The notes: generated by a model not told the origin, from the sequence alone. DNA of 64,000 nucleotides from CAYLGT01 sp964383465 (GCA_964383465.1 CAYLGT010000002.1:1-64000); one strand, 5' to 3'; counted from the first letter of the stretch, positions 41,676 through 50,838 are shown. Numbers and translations: made by a program.

Positions 41676-43766
41676 ATGGCAACACCAAAAAACGTTCCAC
41701 TGAACATGTACCGCAATATCGGTATCATTGCGCACATCGACGCTGGAAAAACGACTACAACCGAAGGTATCCTGTACCGCACAGGACTTTCACACAAGAT
41801 CGGTGCCGTTCACGAAGGTGAAACGACGACTGACTGGATGGAGCAAGAGCGTGAGCGTGGTATCACCATCACCTCTGCTGCCGTGACTTGTTTCTGGAAA
41901 GACCACAAGATCAACATCATCGACACCCCAGGACACATCGACTTCACCGCTGAAGTTGAGCGTTCGCTTCGTGTGCTCGACGGTGCTGTGACCGTCTTTG
42001 ACGGCAAGATGGGCGTTGAAGCTCAGTCTGAGACCGTATGGCGCCAGGCCAACAAGTACGGTGTGCCTCGTATCTGTTTCATCAACAAAATCAACCAGAC
42101 CGGTGGCGACTTCTACAAGTCCCTCGAGTCTATCCACAACCGTCTCACCAAGCACGCACTGCCTGTTCACCTGCCTATCGGCTTTGAGAAGGACATCAAC
42201 GGTGTAGTAGACCTCGTCGACATGAAGGCTTACACCTATAGCGACTTTACTGACCACGAACTTCAGGTCGGTGAAATTCCTGCTGACATGCTGGAAAAAG
42301 CCAAAAACGCCCGCAGCCTGTTGGTTGAAGCAGCTGTCGAGGCCGACGACGCCCTCATGGAGAAATTCTTCGAAGGCGGCGAAGACGCTATCTCTGTCGA
42401 TGAACTGAAAGTTGCCCTGCGCAAACGAGTACTTGCTGGTGACTTCTTCCTCGTCACCGGTGGTGACGGCCGTGGTGTGATCGTAGAGAAGGTACTTGAC
42501 CTCATGGTTGACTACCTCCCATCGCCACTCGATGTTGACGCCATCTGGGGCACCAACCCTAAGACCGGTGACGAAGTCGAGCGCAAGCCGGCTGACGGTG
42601 AACCTATGAGCGCACTTGCGTTCAAGATCGCTACTGACCCATTTGTCGGTAAACTCATCTTTGTTCGTGTCTACTCAGGTGTTCTAAAAGCTGGTAGCTA
42701 CGTCATGAACACCACTACCGGTGAAAAAGAGCGTGTCGGACGTATCGTTCGTATGCACGCCGACAAGCGTGAAGATATCGACCAGATCGGTGCAGGTGAC
42801 ATCGCTGCAGTCGTTGGGCTGAAGAACACATTCACTGGCCACACGCTTTGTGACGTTTCTCATCCTATCGCCCTCGAAAGCATCACGTTCCCAGAACCTC
42901 CTGTTGCTATCGCTGTTGAGCCAAAGACCAAAGCCGACCAGGAAAAGATGGGCATCGCCCTGCAGCGTCTCGCTGAAGAAGACCCAACTTTCCGCGTGCA
43001 CACTGACGAAGAGACTGGCCAGACGATTATGGCCGGAATGGGTGAGCTTCACCTCGAGATCCTGATCGACCGCATGAAGCGAGAGTTCAAAGTTGAAGCC
43101 AACGTTGGTGAGCCTCAGGTTGCCTTCCGTGAAACCATCCGTGGTACCGCAGAAGCCCAGGGTAAGCACGCTAAGCAATCAGGTGGTCGTGGACAGTACG
43201 GTGACGTCTGGATCCGCTTCGAACCGCTTGAATCTGGCGAAGGCTTCGAATTTGTCGACGAGATCAAGGGTGGTGTGGTCCCACAAGAGTACCGCAAGCC
43301 TGTTGAAGCTGGTGTTAAAGAAACGCTTGACGGCGGTGTTATCGCTGGCTACCCAGTCATCGGTGTCAAAGCTACGCTCTACGATGGTAGCTACCACGAC
43401 GTTGACTCAAGCGAACTAGCTTTCAAACTCGCCGGTATCCTTTCGACCAAAGACGGTATCAAGCAGGCAAAACCTGTGCTGCTCGAGCCTGTCATGCACG
43501 TTGAAGTGACGACTCCAGAAGAGTTTATGGGTGACGTTATCGGCGACCTCAACTCTCGACGTGGACGTATTGACGCCATGGAAGACCTTCCTGGCGGCGC
43601 CAAGCTGGTCAAAGCCTACGTGCCTCTTATGAGCATGTTTGGCTACACCGGTGACATCCGCTCGATGAGCCAAGGCCGCGCAGCAAGTACAATGGAGCTC
43701 GCTCAGTACGAGGAAGTTCCACCAAACGTTGCACAAGAGATCATCGAAAAGCGAAACGCGAAGTAG
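41676..43766 (+). CDS. fusA: Elongation factor G with altered guanine-recognition motifs
   Basis: Translocase GTPase. 696 residues with all five domains. G1 AHIDAGKTTTTEG, G2 RGITITSAA and G3 DTPGHIDF are normal. G4, which reads NKMD in almost all EF-G, is NKIN (residues 137-140, codons 42084-42095), so the Asp that contacts guanine is Asn. G5, usually CGSAFKNKG, reads GGDGRG from residue 262, one residue shorter with SA replaced by DG. Domain IV loop and QYGDVWI are present. EF-Tu in the same window has normal NKMD and SAL. A 23-base copy of its last codons lies downstream. Confidence 0.96.
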   Translation: MATPKNVPLNMYRNIGIIAHIDAGKTTTTEGILYRTGLSHKIGAVHEGETTTDWMEQERERGITITSAAVTCFWKDHKINIIDTPGHIDFTAEVERSLRVLDGAVTVFDGKMGVEAQSETVWRQANKYGVPRICFINKINQTGGDFYKSLESIHNRLTKHALPVHLPIGFEKDINGVVDLVDMKAYTYSDFTDHELQVGEIPADMLEKAKNARSLLVEAAVEADDALMEKFFEGGEDAISVDELKVALRKRVLAGDFFLVTGGDGRGVIVEKVLDLMVDYLPSPLDVDAIWGTNPKTGDEVERKPADGEPMSALAFKIATDPFVGKLIFVRVYSGVLKAGSYVMNTTTGEKERVGRIVRMHADKREDIDQIGAGDIAAVVGLKNTFTGHTLCDVSHPIALESITFPEPPVAIAVEPKTKADQEKMGIALQRLAEEDPTFRVHTDEETGQTIMAGMGELHLEILIDRMKREFKVEANVGEPQVAFRETIRGTAEAQGKHAKQSGGRGQYGDVWIRFEPLESGEGFEFVDEIKGGVVPQEYRKPVEAGVKETLDGGVIAGYPVIGVKATLYDGSYHDVDSSELAFKLAGILSTKDGIKQAKPVLLEPVMHVEVTTPEEFMGDVIGDLNSRRGRIDAMEDLPGGAKLVKAYVPLMSMFGYTGDIRSMSQGRAASTMELAQYEEVPPNVAQEIIEKRNAK

Positions 43767-43821
43767 TTACGTTTCGGAAACAGCCTTATAAAGGTGTTAT
43801 CGAAAAGCGAAACGCGAAGTA
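43743..43821 (+). repeat. 23-bp direct repeat copying the end of fusA
   Basis: ATCGAAAAGCGAAACGCGAA plus GTA at 43743-43765 (coding IEKRNAK and most of the stop) recurs exactly at 43799-43821, 56 bases further on. Confidence 0.9.
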
Positions 43822-43839
43822 AGCTTGATCCCAGTGTGA

Positions 43840-43876
43840 GTAAAGAAGGACGCATTGCGTCCTTCTTTACGTTTTA
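43840..43876 (+). terminator. Terminator after fusA
   Basis: TAAAGAAGGACGCA / TGCGTCCTTCTTTA near-perfect stem followed by CGTTTTATG. Confidence 0.88.
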
Positions 43877-43921
43877 TGTGTATATGATATAGTATAAAAA
43901 TTACTGACAAGCGGAAAGAAG

Positions 43922-44569
43922 ATGACAGAGAAATCTAGGGCCGAAAGGTATAAAGAACCGAGCCAGTTAGCGGATAGCCTGAAGTATTATCGTGAGGTAC
44001 TCGAAGAAGACTATGCAGAAAAAGCCTCCGACGCGTACCTAGAGGCGCTTCACCAGCTTGTGGTCGTCGTGGAGCAGGCTGGAGTAACCGACCAGCAGGC
44101 GGCACTTGACCTGGTACTGAGAATTTTGCCTATAGAGTATGATGGCCGCCAGGACCCTGATGAATGGCGGGCACAGTTGCGCGCCACGCCACTTGAACTA
44201 TGTAACTCGGGCTATCTGCTATGGCACGAGATAGACCTTTATACGCTCTGTGAACTTTTCTCGCTTGTTGACTCTGAACGGCATGACCATACTGTTGAGG
44301 GTAATCGGCTATGTATCAGCGGCGGCAACTGTCCTATGAAAACACTTCAAGAAGCCGCCAAGTTGCAACTTTGGATCGTTGCCGCCGAGCGGGCGGGGGT
44401 AGAAACTGGTGACGAAGAAACCGAAAGACAGTTATGGGAAAGAGAACGATTCATCTTTCAGGCGCTCGTCGCGAAGCGGGCTTTTTCTCCGCTAGAACTA
44501 AAAGCGGTTGAAGGCAAGATCCAGAACGATCTATTTCATCTGCATGACCCAATGGCTTACGAAGCATAG
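43922..44569 (+). CDS. Hypothetical protein, 215 aa
   Basis: Unrecognised, acidic, all-helical protein with three cysteines (ELCNSG, TLCELF, NRLCISGGNCPM has two). No membrane segment. GGAAAGA ribosome site and a likely -10 box (TATAGT near 43890). It is 11 bases before another helical orphan, 44581, and the pair fills the space between fusA and tuf that is usually empty. The two show similar helix-rich, acidic composition but no motif I can align. Confidence 0.65.
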   Translation: MTEKSRAERYKEPSQLADSLKYYREVLEEDYAEKASDAYLEALHQLVVVVEQAGVTDQQAALDLVLRILPIEYDGRQDPDEWRAQLRATPLELCNSGYLLWHEIDLYTLCELFSLVDSERHDHTVEGNRLCISGGNCPMKTLQEAAKLQLWIVAAERAGVETGDEETERQLWERERFIFQALVAKRAFSPLELKAVEGKIQNDLFHLHDPMAYEA

Positions 44570-44580
44570 AGTGAGGCGAT

Positions 44581-45069
44581 ATGGGTCGACCAGAACACAT
44601 AGACGTAGCCAGGGGTGATCAAATAGAGCCACTCGAAGAGGTGTTGGCGCTTTTGACAGATGCACAAGAAATTACAAAACTGAACACGAGTAGATACATC
44701 CATGCCTGTAGGCCAATGTTTGCATGGGTGCTCCGCGCGACGCAGGACGATGAGCAAACGTCAACACTTCAGCAACTTCTTATCCATGAAGCCAACAGCG
44801 CGTTTCGAACGAGGGATGAAGAGATGACCTACGAAGAGATTGCATCATTTCTACTGGGCCTGACGTCGAGTGTGGTGGCGTACCTACCAGATACGCCACT
44901 CAATCTTCGTCAAGCGAGAGCGCTCGTGGAGAGGACTATGCTGTCGAGCGCAAGCCGACAGTGGCATGAAGTGGGATTTATGGCTGGCGCGAGGATACGG
45001 GGAGATGAGCAGAATCCCCGCTCGCTTATAGATCTCGAGCTGGCGGATCTCTTTTCTCGCCCCCAATAA
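44581..45069 (+). CDS. Hypothetical protein, 162 aa
   Basis: Unrecognised helical soluble protein (EPLEEVLALLTDAQEITKL). GAGG lies before the ATG. Co-transcribed with the 43922 gene by spacing. No terminator was seen before the tuf promoter. Confidence 0.62.
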   Translation: MGRPEHIDVARGDQIEPLEEVLALLTDAQEITKLNTSRYIHACRPMFAWVLRATQDDEQTSTLQQLLIHEANSAFRTRDEEMTYEEIASFLLGLTSSVVAYLPDTPLNLRQARALVERTMLSSASRQWHEVGFMAGARIRGDEQNPRSLIDLELADLFSRPQ

Positions 45070-45072
45070 CTC

Positions 45073-45101
45073 TTTACACCGGCTTACGAAACCTCTATAA
45101 T
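45073..45101 (+). promoter_or_regulatory. Promoter of tuf
   Basis: TTTACA (45073-45078), 17-base spacer, TATAAT (45096-45101). Confidence 0.75.
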
Positions 45102-45103
45102 TA

Positions 45104-45147
45104 TCTTCATGCGCGCGACGCTTCTTTTCAAGTCGCGTCGCGAAGAT
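45104..45147 (+). promoter_or_regulatory. Leader hairpin of tuf
   Basis: ATCTTC ... GAAGAT outer stem enclosing GCG-CGCGAC / GTCGCGTCGC (one bulge), starting right at the predicted 5' end. No T run; probably stabilises this highly expressed mRNA. Confidence 0.5.
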
Positions 45148-45178
45148 AATCAAATTAATTCAAGGAGAAAATCTACTT

Positions 45179-46363
<1,185 letters not shown>

Positions 46364-46381
46364 TCATTTGACCAACCCAAC

Positions 46382-46409
46382 AAAAGAGGCTCATACGGGC
46401 CTCTTTTGT
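46382..46409 (+). terminator. Terminator of tuf
   Basis: AAAAGAGGC / GCCTCTTTT stem and T run. It ends exactly where the next -10 box begins. Confidence 0.85.
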
Positions 46410-46415
46410 TATACT
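46410..46415 (+). promoter_or_regulatory. -10 box of the UbiB operon
   Basis: TATACT, 10 bases before ATG 46426. Confidence 0.5.
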
Positions 46416-46425
46416 AAAAACAGTT

Positions 46426-46584
46426 ATGAGGTATGCGTTTGTATTTGTGAGCATAGTGGCCATATGGCTTGCACTGCTCTTACTGGCTCTGCGTGGCGGT
46501 GCGAATCCGATGTTCATCTACGGGGTTGTCATGCTGATGACCATCGTACTCTACTGGATAGGCTTTCGGGGCAATCGGCGGTGA
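46426..46584 (+). CDS. Small membrane protein, 52 aa
   Basis: Two predicted membrane helices (MRYAFVFVSIVAIWLALLLL and YGVVMLMTIVLYWIGF) with a short RGGANP turn and a basic end (RGNRR). The ATG is 10 bases after a TATACT box and the stop overlaps the GTG of the UbiB gene as GTGA, so the two are coupled; a partner or regulator of the membrane kinase is plausible by position only. Confidence 0.7.
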   Translation: MRYAFVFVSIVAIWLALLLLALRGGANPMFIYGVVMLMTIVLYWIGFRGNRR

Positions 46585-48044
46585 GACGTGTCTGGTTGGT
46601 CGCTCGTGCGTTTCTAGCAGTTGTGGCTGCCTACAAACGACGGCCTGACTCTTGGCTCATAGTGCTGTTCCGGGAAGCAGAGCAACTGGGCGGCGTATAC
46701 GTTAAGTTCATGCAGCAGCTTGCAGGAATCGAAATGGCTTCTGCGCAATTCTCTGCGTACAAGGGGCACATAAAAGTGTTCGATGACGTCAAGCATGAAC
46801 CGCTCGACATCGTAGCTACGCTCGAGGCTGAGCTAGGGCGTGAGGCTCGTGCACTCAAGCTCACCTCTGAGAAACCTCTGGCGACAGGCTCATTCGCCCA
46901 AGTTTACCGGGCAATACATGCTCTCGATGGACACGAGGTGGTTGTAAAGGTGCTTCGCCCCAGTCTGCAACGAACACTCGGGACAGATCTGCGACTACTA
47001 AGGCTGATTGCTCATGCAGTTCAGCCATTGATGCGAGGCGGCTTGATCGATTTACCGGCTATGGCAAAAGAGTTTGAGAAATCTGCACTACGTGAAACTG
47101 ATTACGTGAGAGAAGTGGCGATGGCTCAGTATTTGTATGAATACTTTGCTGGCCGTCAGACGAACCTGGTAATCCCAAAGTCCTACCCACAGCTTTCGAC
47201 GCGAAATCTGCTCGTGCAGGAGTTCGTCGAGGGGCTGCCTCTCAGTTCGGTGGTTCGCGAGGCACAAGCAGGTAGAGACAGTTTTGAGTATGTGAAGCAA
47301 CAAACGGGATCCAGTCTCCACGATCAGCTCGTAACAGTCGGAAGTGAATTTCTCACGGCAATTCTCCAAGCGGACTACGTTATGGCCGATCCACATCCGG
47401 GCAATATAGTCCTGCTTGGCGACAACCGAGTGGCGCTGATAGACTTCGGGCTTGTTTCGCGGGCACCGCTCCACAGAAGCGCGTTTTTTGGTATGATTTC
47501 GCAGTATCGAGCTCTGTATGAAGATAGAGTCGACATGGGAACGCTTGCGATTGCTATGATGGCTTTTTATGACTATGAACTTTATGAGGCTCTAACAACC
47601 GTGCGATCTCATGGTAACTTCGCTGATGATTTAGGGCACTATATATCGAAAAATGTCGCCACACCAGAATTACTCGCGAGTCGTCTTGCACGAAAACGCA
47701 TGATTACGCAGCTGTTTTTGCAGCAACTCAATGCCGGCAACAGGTTTGGTATCCGTATGAACGAGAGAGATGCGATACTACAAAAGGCTATGCATAACTT
47801 TCTGTCGACGGCTCGGCTCGCTGCGGGTGAAGGACATAGAGAGACACGCTATTTTGATATGATGCATGATGCGCTTGCGAAGGCAGAGGACGAGGCGTAC
47901 TTGACGGGCGTCAAGGAAGCATCGGGAATGTCACTGCCGATGAGTCTGGAGCGTGCGCAAGAGATCGTGGTTGATTGGCTCAGCGTCGTTGCCGAAAGGG
48001 ACAGGGCAGCCTATCAAACCCTTATGAAAGGAGGAGTTAGATGA
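46581..48044 (+). CDS. UbiB/ADCK (ABC1) atypical kinase-like protein
   Basis: 487 residues of the UbiB family, linked to isoprenoid-lipid metabolism in membranes. Visible: the QxGxxxVKFxQ-like KQxGG start (EQLGGVYVKFMQQLAG), the A/G-rich nucleotide loop ATGSFAQVYRA, Lys in VVVKVLRP, ETDYVREVAMA, catalytic DYVMADPHPGNIVL and LIDFGLV. The C-terminal part is helical without the usual paired membrane helices, which may be supplied by the small genes on both sides. GTG start overlaps the upstream stop; the end overlaps the next gene (ATGA). Confidence 0.9.
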   Translation: MRRVWLVARAFLAVVAAYKRRPDSWLIVLFREAEQLGGVYVKFMQQLAGIEMASAQFSAYKGHIKVFDDVKHEPLDIVATLEAELGREARALKLTSEKPLATGSFAQVYRAIHALDGHEVVVKVLRPSLQRTLGTDLRLLRLIAHAVQPLMRGGLIDLPAMAKEFEKSALRETDYVREVAMAQYLYEYFAGRQTNLVIPKSYPQLSTRNLLVQEFVEGLPLSSVVREAQAGRDSFEYVKQQTGSSLHDQLVTVGSEFLTAILQADYVMADPHPGNIVLLGDNRVALIDFGLVSRAPLHRSAFFGMISQYRALYEDRVDMGTLAIAMMAFYDYELYEALTTVRSHGNFADDLGHYISKNVATPELLASRLARKRMITQLFLQQLNAGNRFGIRMNERDAILQKAMHNFLSTARLAAGEGHRETRYFDMMHDALAKAEDEAYLTGVKEASGMSLPMSLERAQEIVVDWLSVVAERDRAAYQTLMKGGVR

Positions 48045-48232
48045 ACGGTTTACGAGAATGGGTAGTGCAGGTGCGTTATCCGTACACGGCAGGAGTTATC
48101 GCGGTAGTCTGGCTGGGTACAGCACTGTTCGCCATCATTGTTCCAACTGCACCAGTCGAAGTACTCATAAGTATCGTTGCCTTGACGACTTTACTGATAG
48201 CCAGCATCGGTTTTTCGTCGAAGTCTCACTAA
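48041..48232 (+). CDS. Small membrane protein, 63 aa
   Basis: Two hydrophobic helices (about 16-35 and 39-58) after an amphipathic start. Overlaps the UbiB gene by ATGA and has GGAGG upstream, so it is the third gene of that operon. It resembles the two-helix C-terminal membrane hairpin found fused in many UbiB proteins; that link is inference. Confidence 0.7.
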   Translation: MNGLREWVVQVRYPYTAGVIAVVWLGTALFAIIVPTAPVEVLISIVALTTLLIASIGFSSKSH

Positions 48233-48235
48233 AAG

Positions 48236-48270
48236 CAAATACCCCGCACCCGGAGCGAGGTATTTGCTCA
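48236..48270 (-). terminator. Terminator of the 48297-48617 gene
   Basis: Minus strand GCAAATACC ... GGTATTTGC stem followed by TTTTAG. It may also act on the convergent UbiB operon. Confidence 0.8.
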
Positions 48271-48296
48271 ACGGGTACGGGGTTTAGTGAGAGGTG

Positions 48297-48617
48297 CTAG
48301 CGAGAAAAGATCCAGCCACAGTGGCCAGTTCCGGCGATGTTCTCGGTCGGCTCGACCCTCCATCGGTCGTGAACGCCTCTTCGGAAAACATCGGTGTAGA
48401 ACTGATGTGCGAAATGATCGCATCTGTCAGACGGAGTTCCCAGATGGATACCGAACTGAGTTACCCCTGTTCTCTCTGCATCAAGCAGTGCGTCCAGCAG
48501 AGTTCTGTGGAGCACACGGATGGTTGCCGGATGCACATCTGCGGCCTTCTTGATGGTCCCCACGGCCACCAGACGCCTCTCTAGCTCCGCTTGCGTGGCG
48601 GTGCGACTCGATGTCAC
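48297..48617 (-). CDS. Hypothetical protein, 106 aa (orphan island)
   Basis: Unrecognised. N-terminal helical part (TQAELERRLVAVGTIKKAADVHPATIRVLHRTLLDALLDAE), then a short beta part. GTG start with GAGGGGG 10 bases upstream. Codons G+C-rich. It lies at the end of an eight-gene minus-strand island (48297-50641) of orphans. Confidence 0.58.
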   Translation of the reverse strand: MTSSRTATQAELERRLVAVGTIKKAADVHPATIRVLHRTLLDALLDAERTGVTQFGIHLGTPSDRCDHFAHQFYTDVFRRGVHDRWRVEPTENIAGTGHCGWIFSR

Positions 48618-48708
48618 AAAACAACCCCCTCGGGTATCGTAGTTATCCGAGACTGTCGCTTCTTATTTTGAGGTAGTCGTCAAAAGATGTCAAAGCAATC
48701 GGCACCAC

Positions 48709-49089
48709 CTACATCAACGGTGGCTCGAACGTTACTACAACACCTGTCGGCTTATCAGAACTTGAGTTTGCGGCATATTGCACTAGCGTGACTCGTTTTG
48801 TGGCAGGTTCGCGCTTCCGCAGCGCCTTTAGCAGTGCATTTTCACACTCAGCCTCACCGACCACGTCTTCGTGCAAAGGATGGTTCACGTGTACCTCAGC
48901 GATGAAACCACTGTGAGAGCACCCATAGGCCCTTTGAGCGGCTTGCTCGATCTTGCCAACTAGGACTTGGATGCTCTGCGGGTCGCAGAAGCTAACGATC
49001 GCCGCACGACGCGTCTCTTCAGCTCTTTCTTTGCGTTCATGGATCTCGCGTTGCTTTTCCGCGCGCTTGTCGTCGCTGATGAATCCCAT
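48709..49089 (-). CDS. MGFIxDD-family orphan, paralogue 3 of a tandem array, 126 aa
   Basis: Starts MGFISDDKRAEKQREIHERK, followed by a charged helix, FCDPQSIQVLVGKIEQAA, and ends with REPATKRVTL and VVVTFEPPLM. The same order and motifs occur in the two upstream genes (49103 and 49509). ATG 49089 has AAAAGGAG six bases upstream; a longer frame upstream overlaps the previous gene and is rejected. Function unknown; conserved termini and a variable middle suggest a shared assembly or targeting role. Confidence 0.7.
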   Translation of the reverse strand: MGFISDDKRAEKQREIHERKERAEETRRAAIVSFCDPQSIQVLVGKIEQAAQRAYGCSHSGFIAEVHVNHPLHEDVVGEAECENALLKALRKREPATKRVTLVQYAANSSSDKPTGVVVTFEPPLM

Positions 49090-49102
49090 GTCGATCTCCT
49101 TT

Positions 49103-49477
49103 TCAGGTGAGGGGTGGGCGGAATGACACTGAAATGCCCCACTGCGGGTCGCGGCTATCCTCATACGGCTTCTCAAAGGTAACCCTTTGAGTACTGGGCT
49201 CTATGCGTTGCAATGCTTCCATGAGAACTCGCTGGCATTTTTCGCTGTCAGCGATGTTCTGAGTGACGGCTCTAGTACGGATACGTACATCCCTTACTTC
49301 ACCGCGTGCAGCGAAGAGCCGCTTAGCTTCACCAACGACTGCTTCGATCAAGTGGTCGATGCTCCATCTCGACAAGAACGAGTCGATCTCGCGTTTAGCC
49401 TGCCTTGCTTTCTCAGCAGCTTTTGCTTCCTCGGCTTTTCTCCGGCTCGAGCGGTCATCGTCGTCGATAATTCCCAT
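49103..49477 (-). CDS. MGFIxDD-family orphan, paralogue 2, 124 aa
   Basis: Starts MGIIDDDDRSSRRKAEEAK, long charged helix, REIDSFLSRWSIDHLIEAVV, ends RIEPSTQRVTF and ISVSFRPPLT. Ribosome site AAAGGTG. 13 bases separate it from paralogue 3 and 31 from paralogue 1, so all three are one transcript. It has no cysteine where paralogues 1 and 3 have FC. Confidence 0.7.
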   Translation of the reverse strand: MGIIDDDDRSSRRKAEEAKAAEKARQAKREIDSFLSRWSIDHLIEAVVGEAKRLFAARGEVRDVRIRTRAVTQNIADSEKCQRVLMEALQRIEPSTQRVTFEKPYEDSRDPQWGISVSFRPPLT

Positions 49478-49508
49478 GCGTCACACCTTTCTTAAATGAG
49501 TGGTGGCA

Positions 49509-49901
49509 CTAGGACAGTGGCGGGCTGAACTCAACCACTAAAGTCCGGTACAACGAGTTCTCCCAGTCAGCTCGCTCAGCAAGCTCGACTCTGACTGTTT
49601 TAGGCTCGGTCCTCTTTATAGCCTCGAACACTGCATCCGTGCACGCCTGATCGCGAATGATGGCGGTTGTTAGCCCAGGGGGTGGCAGCATATGCGCTGC
49701 AATACCTAACCTCTCTACAGGCCTACCGTTGCTCATGTAACTTGCTGTAGCATGCTCCTTCACTATCTTGACGAGCTGTGACAGATAGCTTGGATTACAA
49801 AATGCGTTGATCTCGTCCCGGACCTGCTGTCTTGCGAGCTCGTTTTCTTGCGCTACCTTTTCGTGACGTTGCTGACGCAGCTCGTCATCGATGAATCCCA
49901 T
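49509..49901 (-). CDS. MGFIxDD-family orphan, paralogue 1 (first in the array), 130 aa
   Basis: Starts MGFIDDELRQQRHEKVAQEN, then REINAF-like DEINAFCNPSYLSQLVKIV, ends TEPKTVRVELAE and LVVEFSPPLS. Ribosome site TTTAGGAG. Its promoter is not clear (TATATA near 49945 is possible). As the first gene of the array it has the longest leader. Family function unknown. Confidence 0.7.
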   Translation of the reverse strand: MGFIDDELRQQRHEKVAQENELARQQVRDEINAFCNPSYLSQLVKIVKEHATASYMSNGRPVERLGIAAHMLPPPGLTTAIIRDQACTDAVFEAIKRTEPKTVRVELAERADWENSLYRTLVVEFSPPLS

Positions 49902-49983
49902 GACAACTCCTAAAAGTACTAGATCTCACCATCTACGACATATATAAAAACACAAAACACATCTTCGAGCAATCACTACAAAG

Positions 49984-50036
49984 CAAACGCCCGCCGATCC
50001 AGAGGACCGACGGGGGTCTACTCTGGTGTGGCGGGC
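49984..50036 (-). terminator. Terminator of the 50036-50641 pair
   Basis: Minus strand GCCCGCC ... GGCGGGC stem over the stop codon end, weak T run (GTTTGC). Confidence 0.5.
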
Positions 50037-50347
50037 TAGATGGGGGCATCGTGGAAGGACTGGTAATTTCCGGTATGCGCTACCTTCACGATGATGCGGC
50101 TGCCCGAAATACGTTGTGGCGTGAAAATTTCACGCACTTCCACAGTGTCGAGAAAAGAACGACCGATTTTTGCTAGGCGATCGCTGATGCGTCTAGCGAG
50201 ATCGGTGCACTCGCTCTCTGTGAGGCTCCCTCCGATGAGGTATGTGAGCTCGAGGCTGCAGAGGTTGGTACCAACGGACAGCGCAAGCGTCACGTTGGTG
50301 ATGATTCTTTTGGCAAGTTTGTCGAGACTCAGGCTCTCCTGGCTCAT
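50036..50347 (-). CDS. Hypothetical protein, 103 aa
   Basis: Unrecognised soluble protein with a hydrophobic first half (IITNVTLALSVGTNLCSLELTYLIGG) and a helix plus strands after it. ATG 50347 with TAGGAG that overlaps the stop of the preceding gene, so it is coupled to 50357. Ends in a hairpin. No recognisable motif. Confidence 0.6.
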   Translation of the reverse strand: MSQESLSLDKLAKRIITNVTLALSVGTNLCSLELTYLIGGSLTESECTDLARRISDRLAKIGRSFLDTVEVREIFTPQRISGSRIIVKVAHTGNYQSFHDAPI

Positions 50348-50356
50348 CAGGCGCTC

Positions 50357-50641
50357 CTAGGCGTTCGCAGCGGCCATGCTGACGTTCAGCGCACGGGCGC
50401 TGACGTGGTAGGCGGTACGATCGTACGACAGCACGATCATGCCTACCTCGATCTTGCCAGCCATCCTGGGATCCCCGTTGATGCGATTCTCAAGGGACGG
50501 AATCAGGAGCGGCGCGCCGCCTCCGAACGGCACCGTGGTGGTGACTCGTGCCATCAGCCGGTCGTAGGGGTGGTTGAACTGCTTGGTGCCGTTGTCCGAC
50601 AGCTCCAAGAGCCTGTCGATGATCAGGTCTACGTGGCTCAT
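50357..50641 (-). CDS. Hypothetical protein, 94 aa
   Basis: Unrecognised; helix start (HVDLIIDRLLEL), beta-rich middle (TTTVPFGGGAPLLIPSLENRI), no cysteine. AAGGAG before the ATG. First gene of a two-gene unit whose promoter shares its -35 bases with the divergent rpsJ promoter. Confidence 0.6.
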   Translation of the reverse strand: MSHVDLIIDRLLELSDNGTKQFNHPYDRLMARVTTTVPFGGGAPLLIPSLENRINGDPRMAGKIEVGMIVLSYDRTAYHVSARALNVSMAAANA

Positions 50642-50683
50642 ATGAGGTGCTCCTTGGGTGGTGTGAAACTCCTTGGCTCAATC

Positions 50684-50712
50684 ACTCTAAAACATAAAAG
50701 GTGGATTGTAAA
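50684..50712 (-). promoter_or_regulatory. Promoter of the 50357/50036 pair
   Basis: Minus strand TTTACA (50707-50712), 17-base spacer, TAGAGT (50684-50689). Its -35 box overlaps the rpsJ -35 box by five bases. Confidence 0.65.
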
Positions 50713-50734
50713 TATGCGGCCTCTGTCGTATAAT
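50706..50734 (+). promoter_or_regulatory. Promoter of rpsJ
   Basis: TTGTAA (50706-50711), 17-base spacer, TATAAT (50729-50734). Confidence 0.75.
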
Positions 50735-50838
50735 GCTTGCATACAACTAATCACCCCGAGAACTCGGCCAGACCTGACGAGATAGGATTCGAGCAGAGGT
50801 TACGGGGTCGCCGCCTAGCGTTACAGGCAGGAGAAACC

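Noticed and set aside
41790..42257. Minus-strand open frame inside fusA
   Set aside because: Shadow of EF-G coding sequence.
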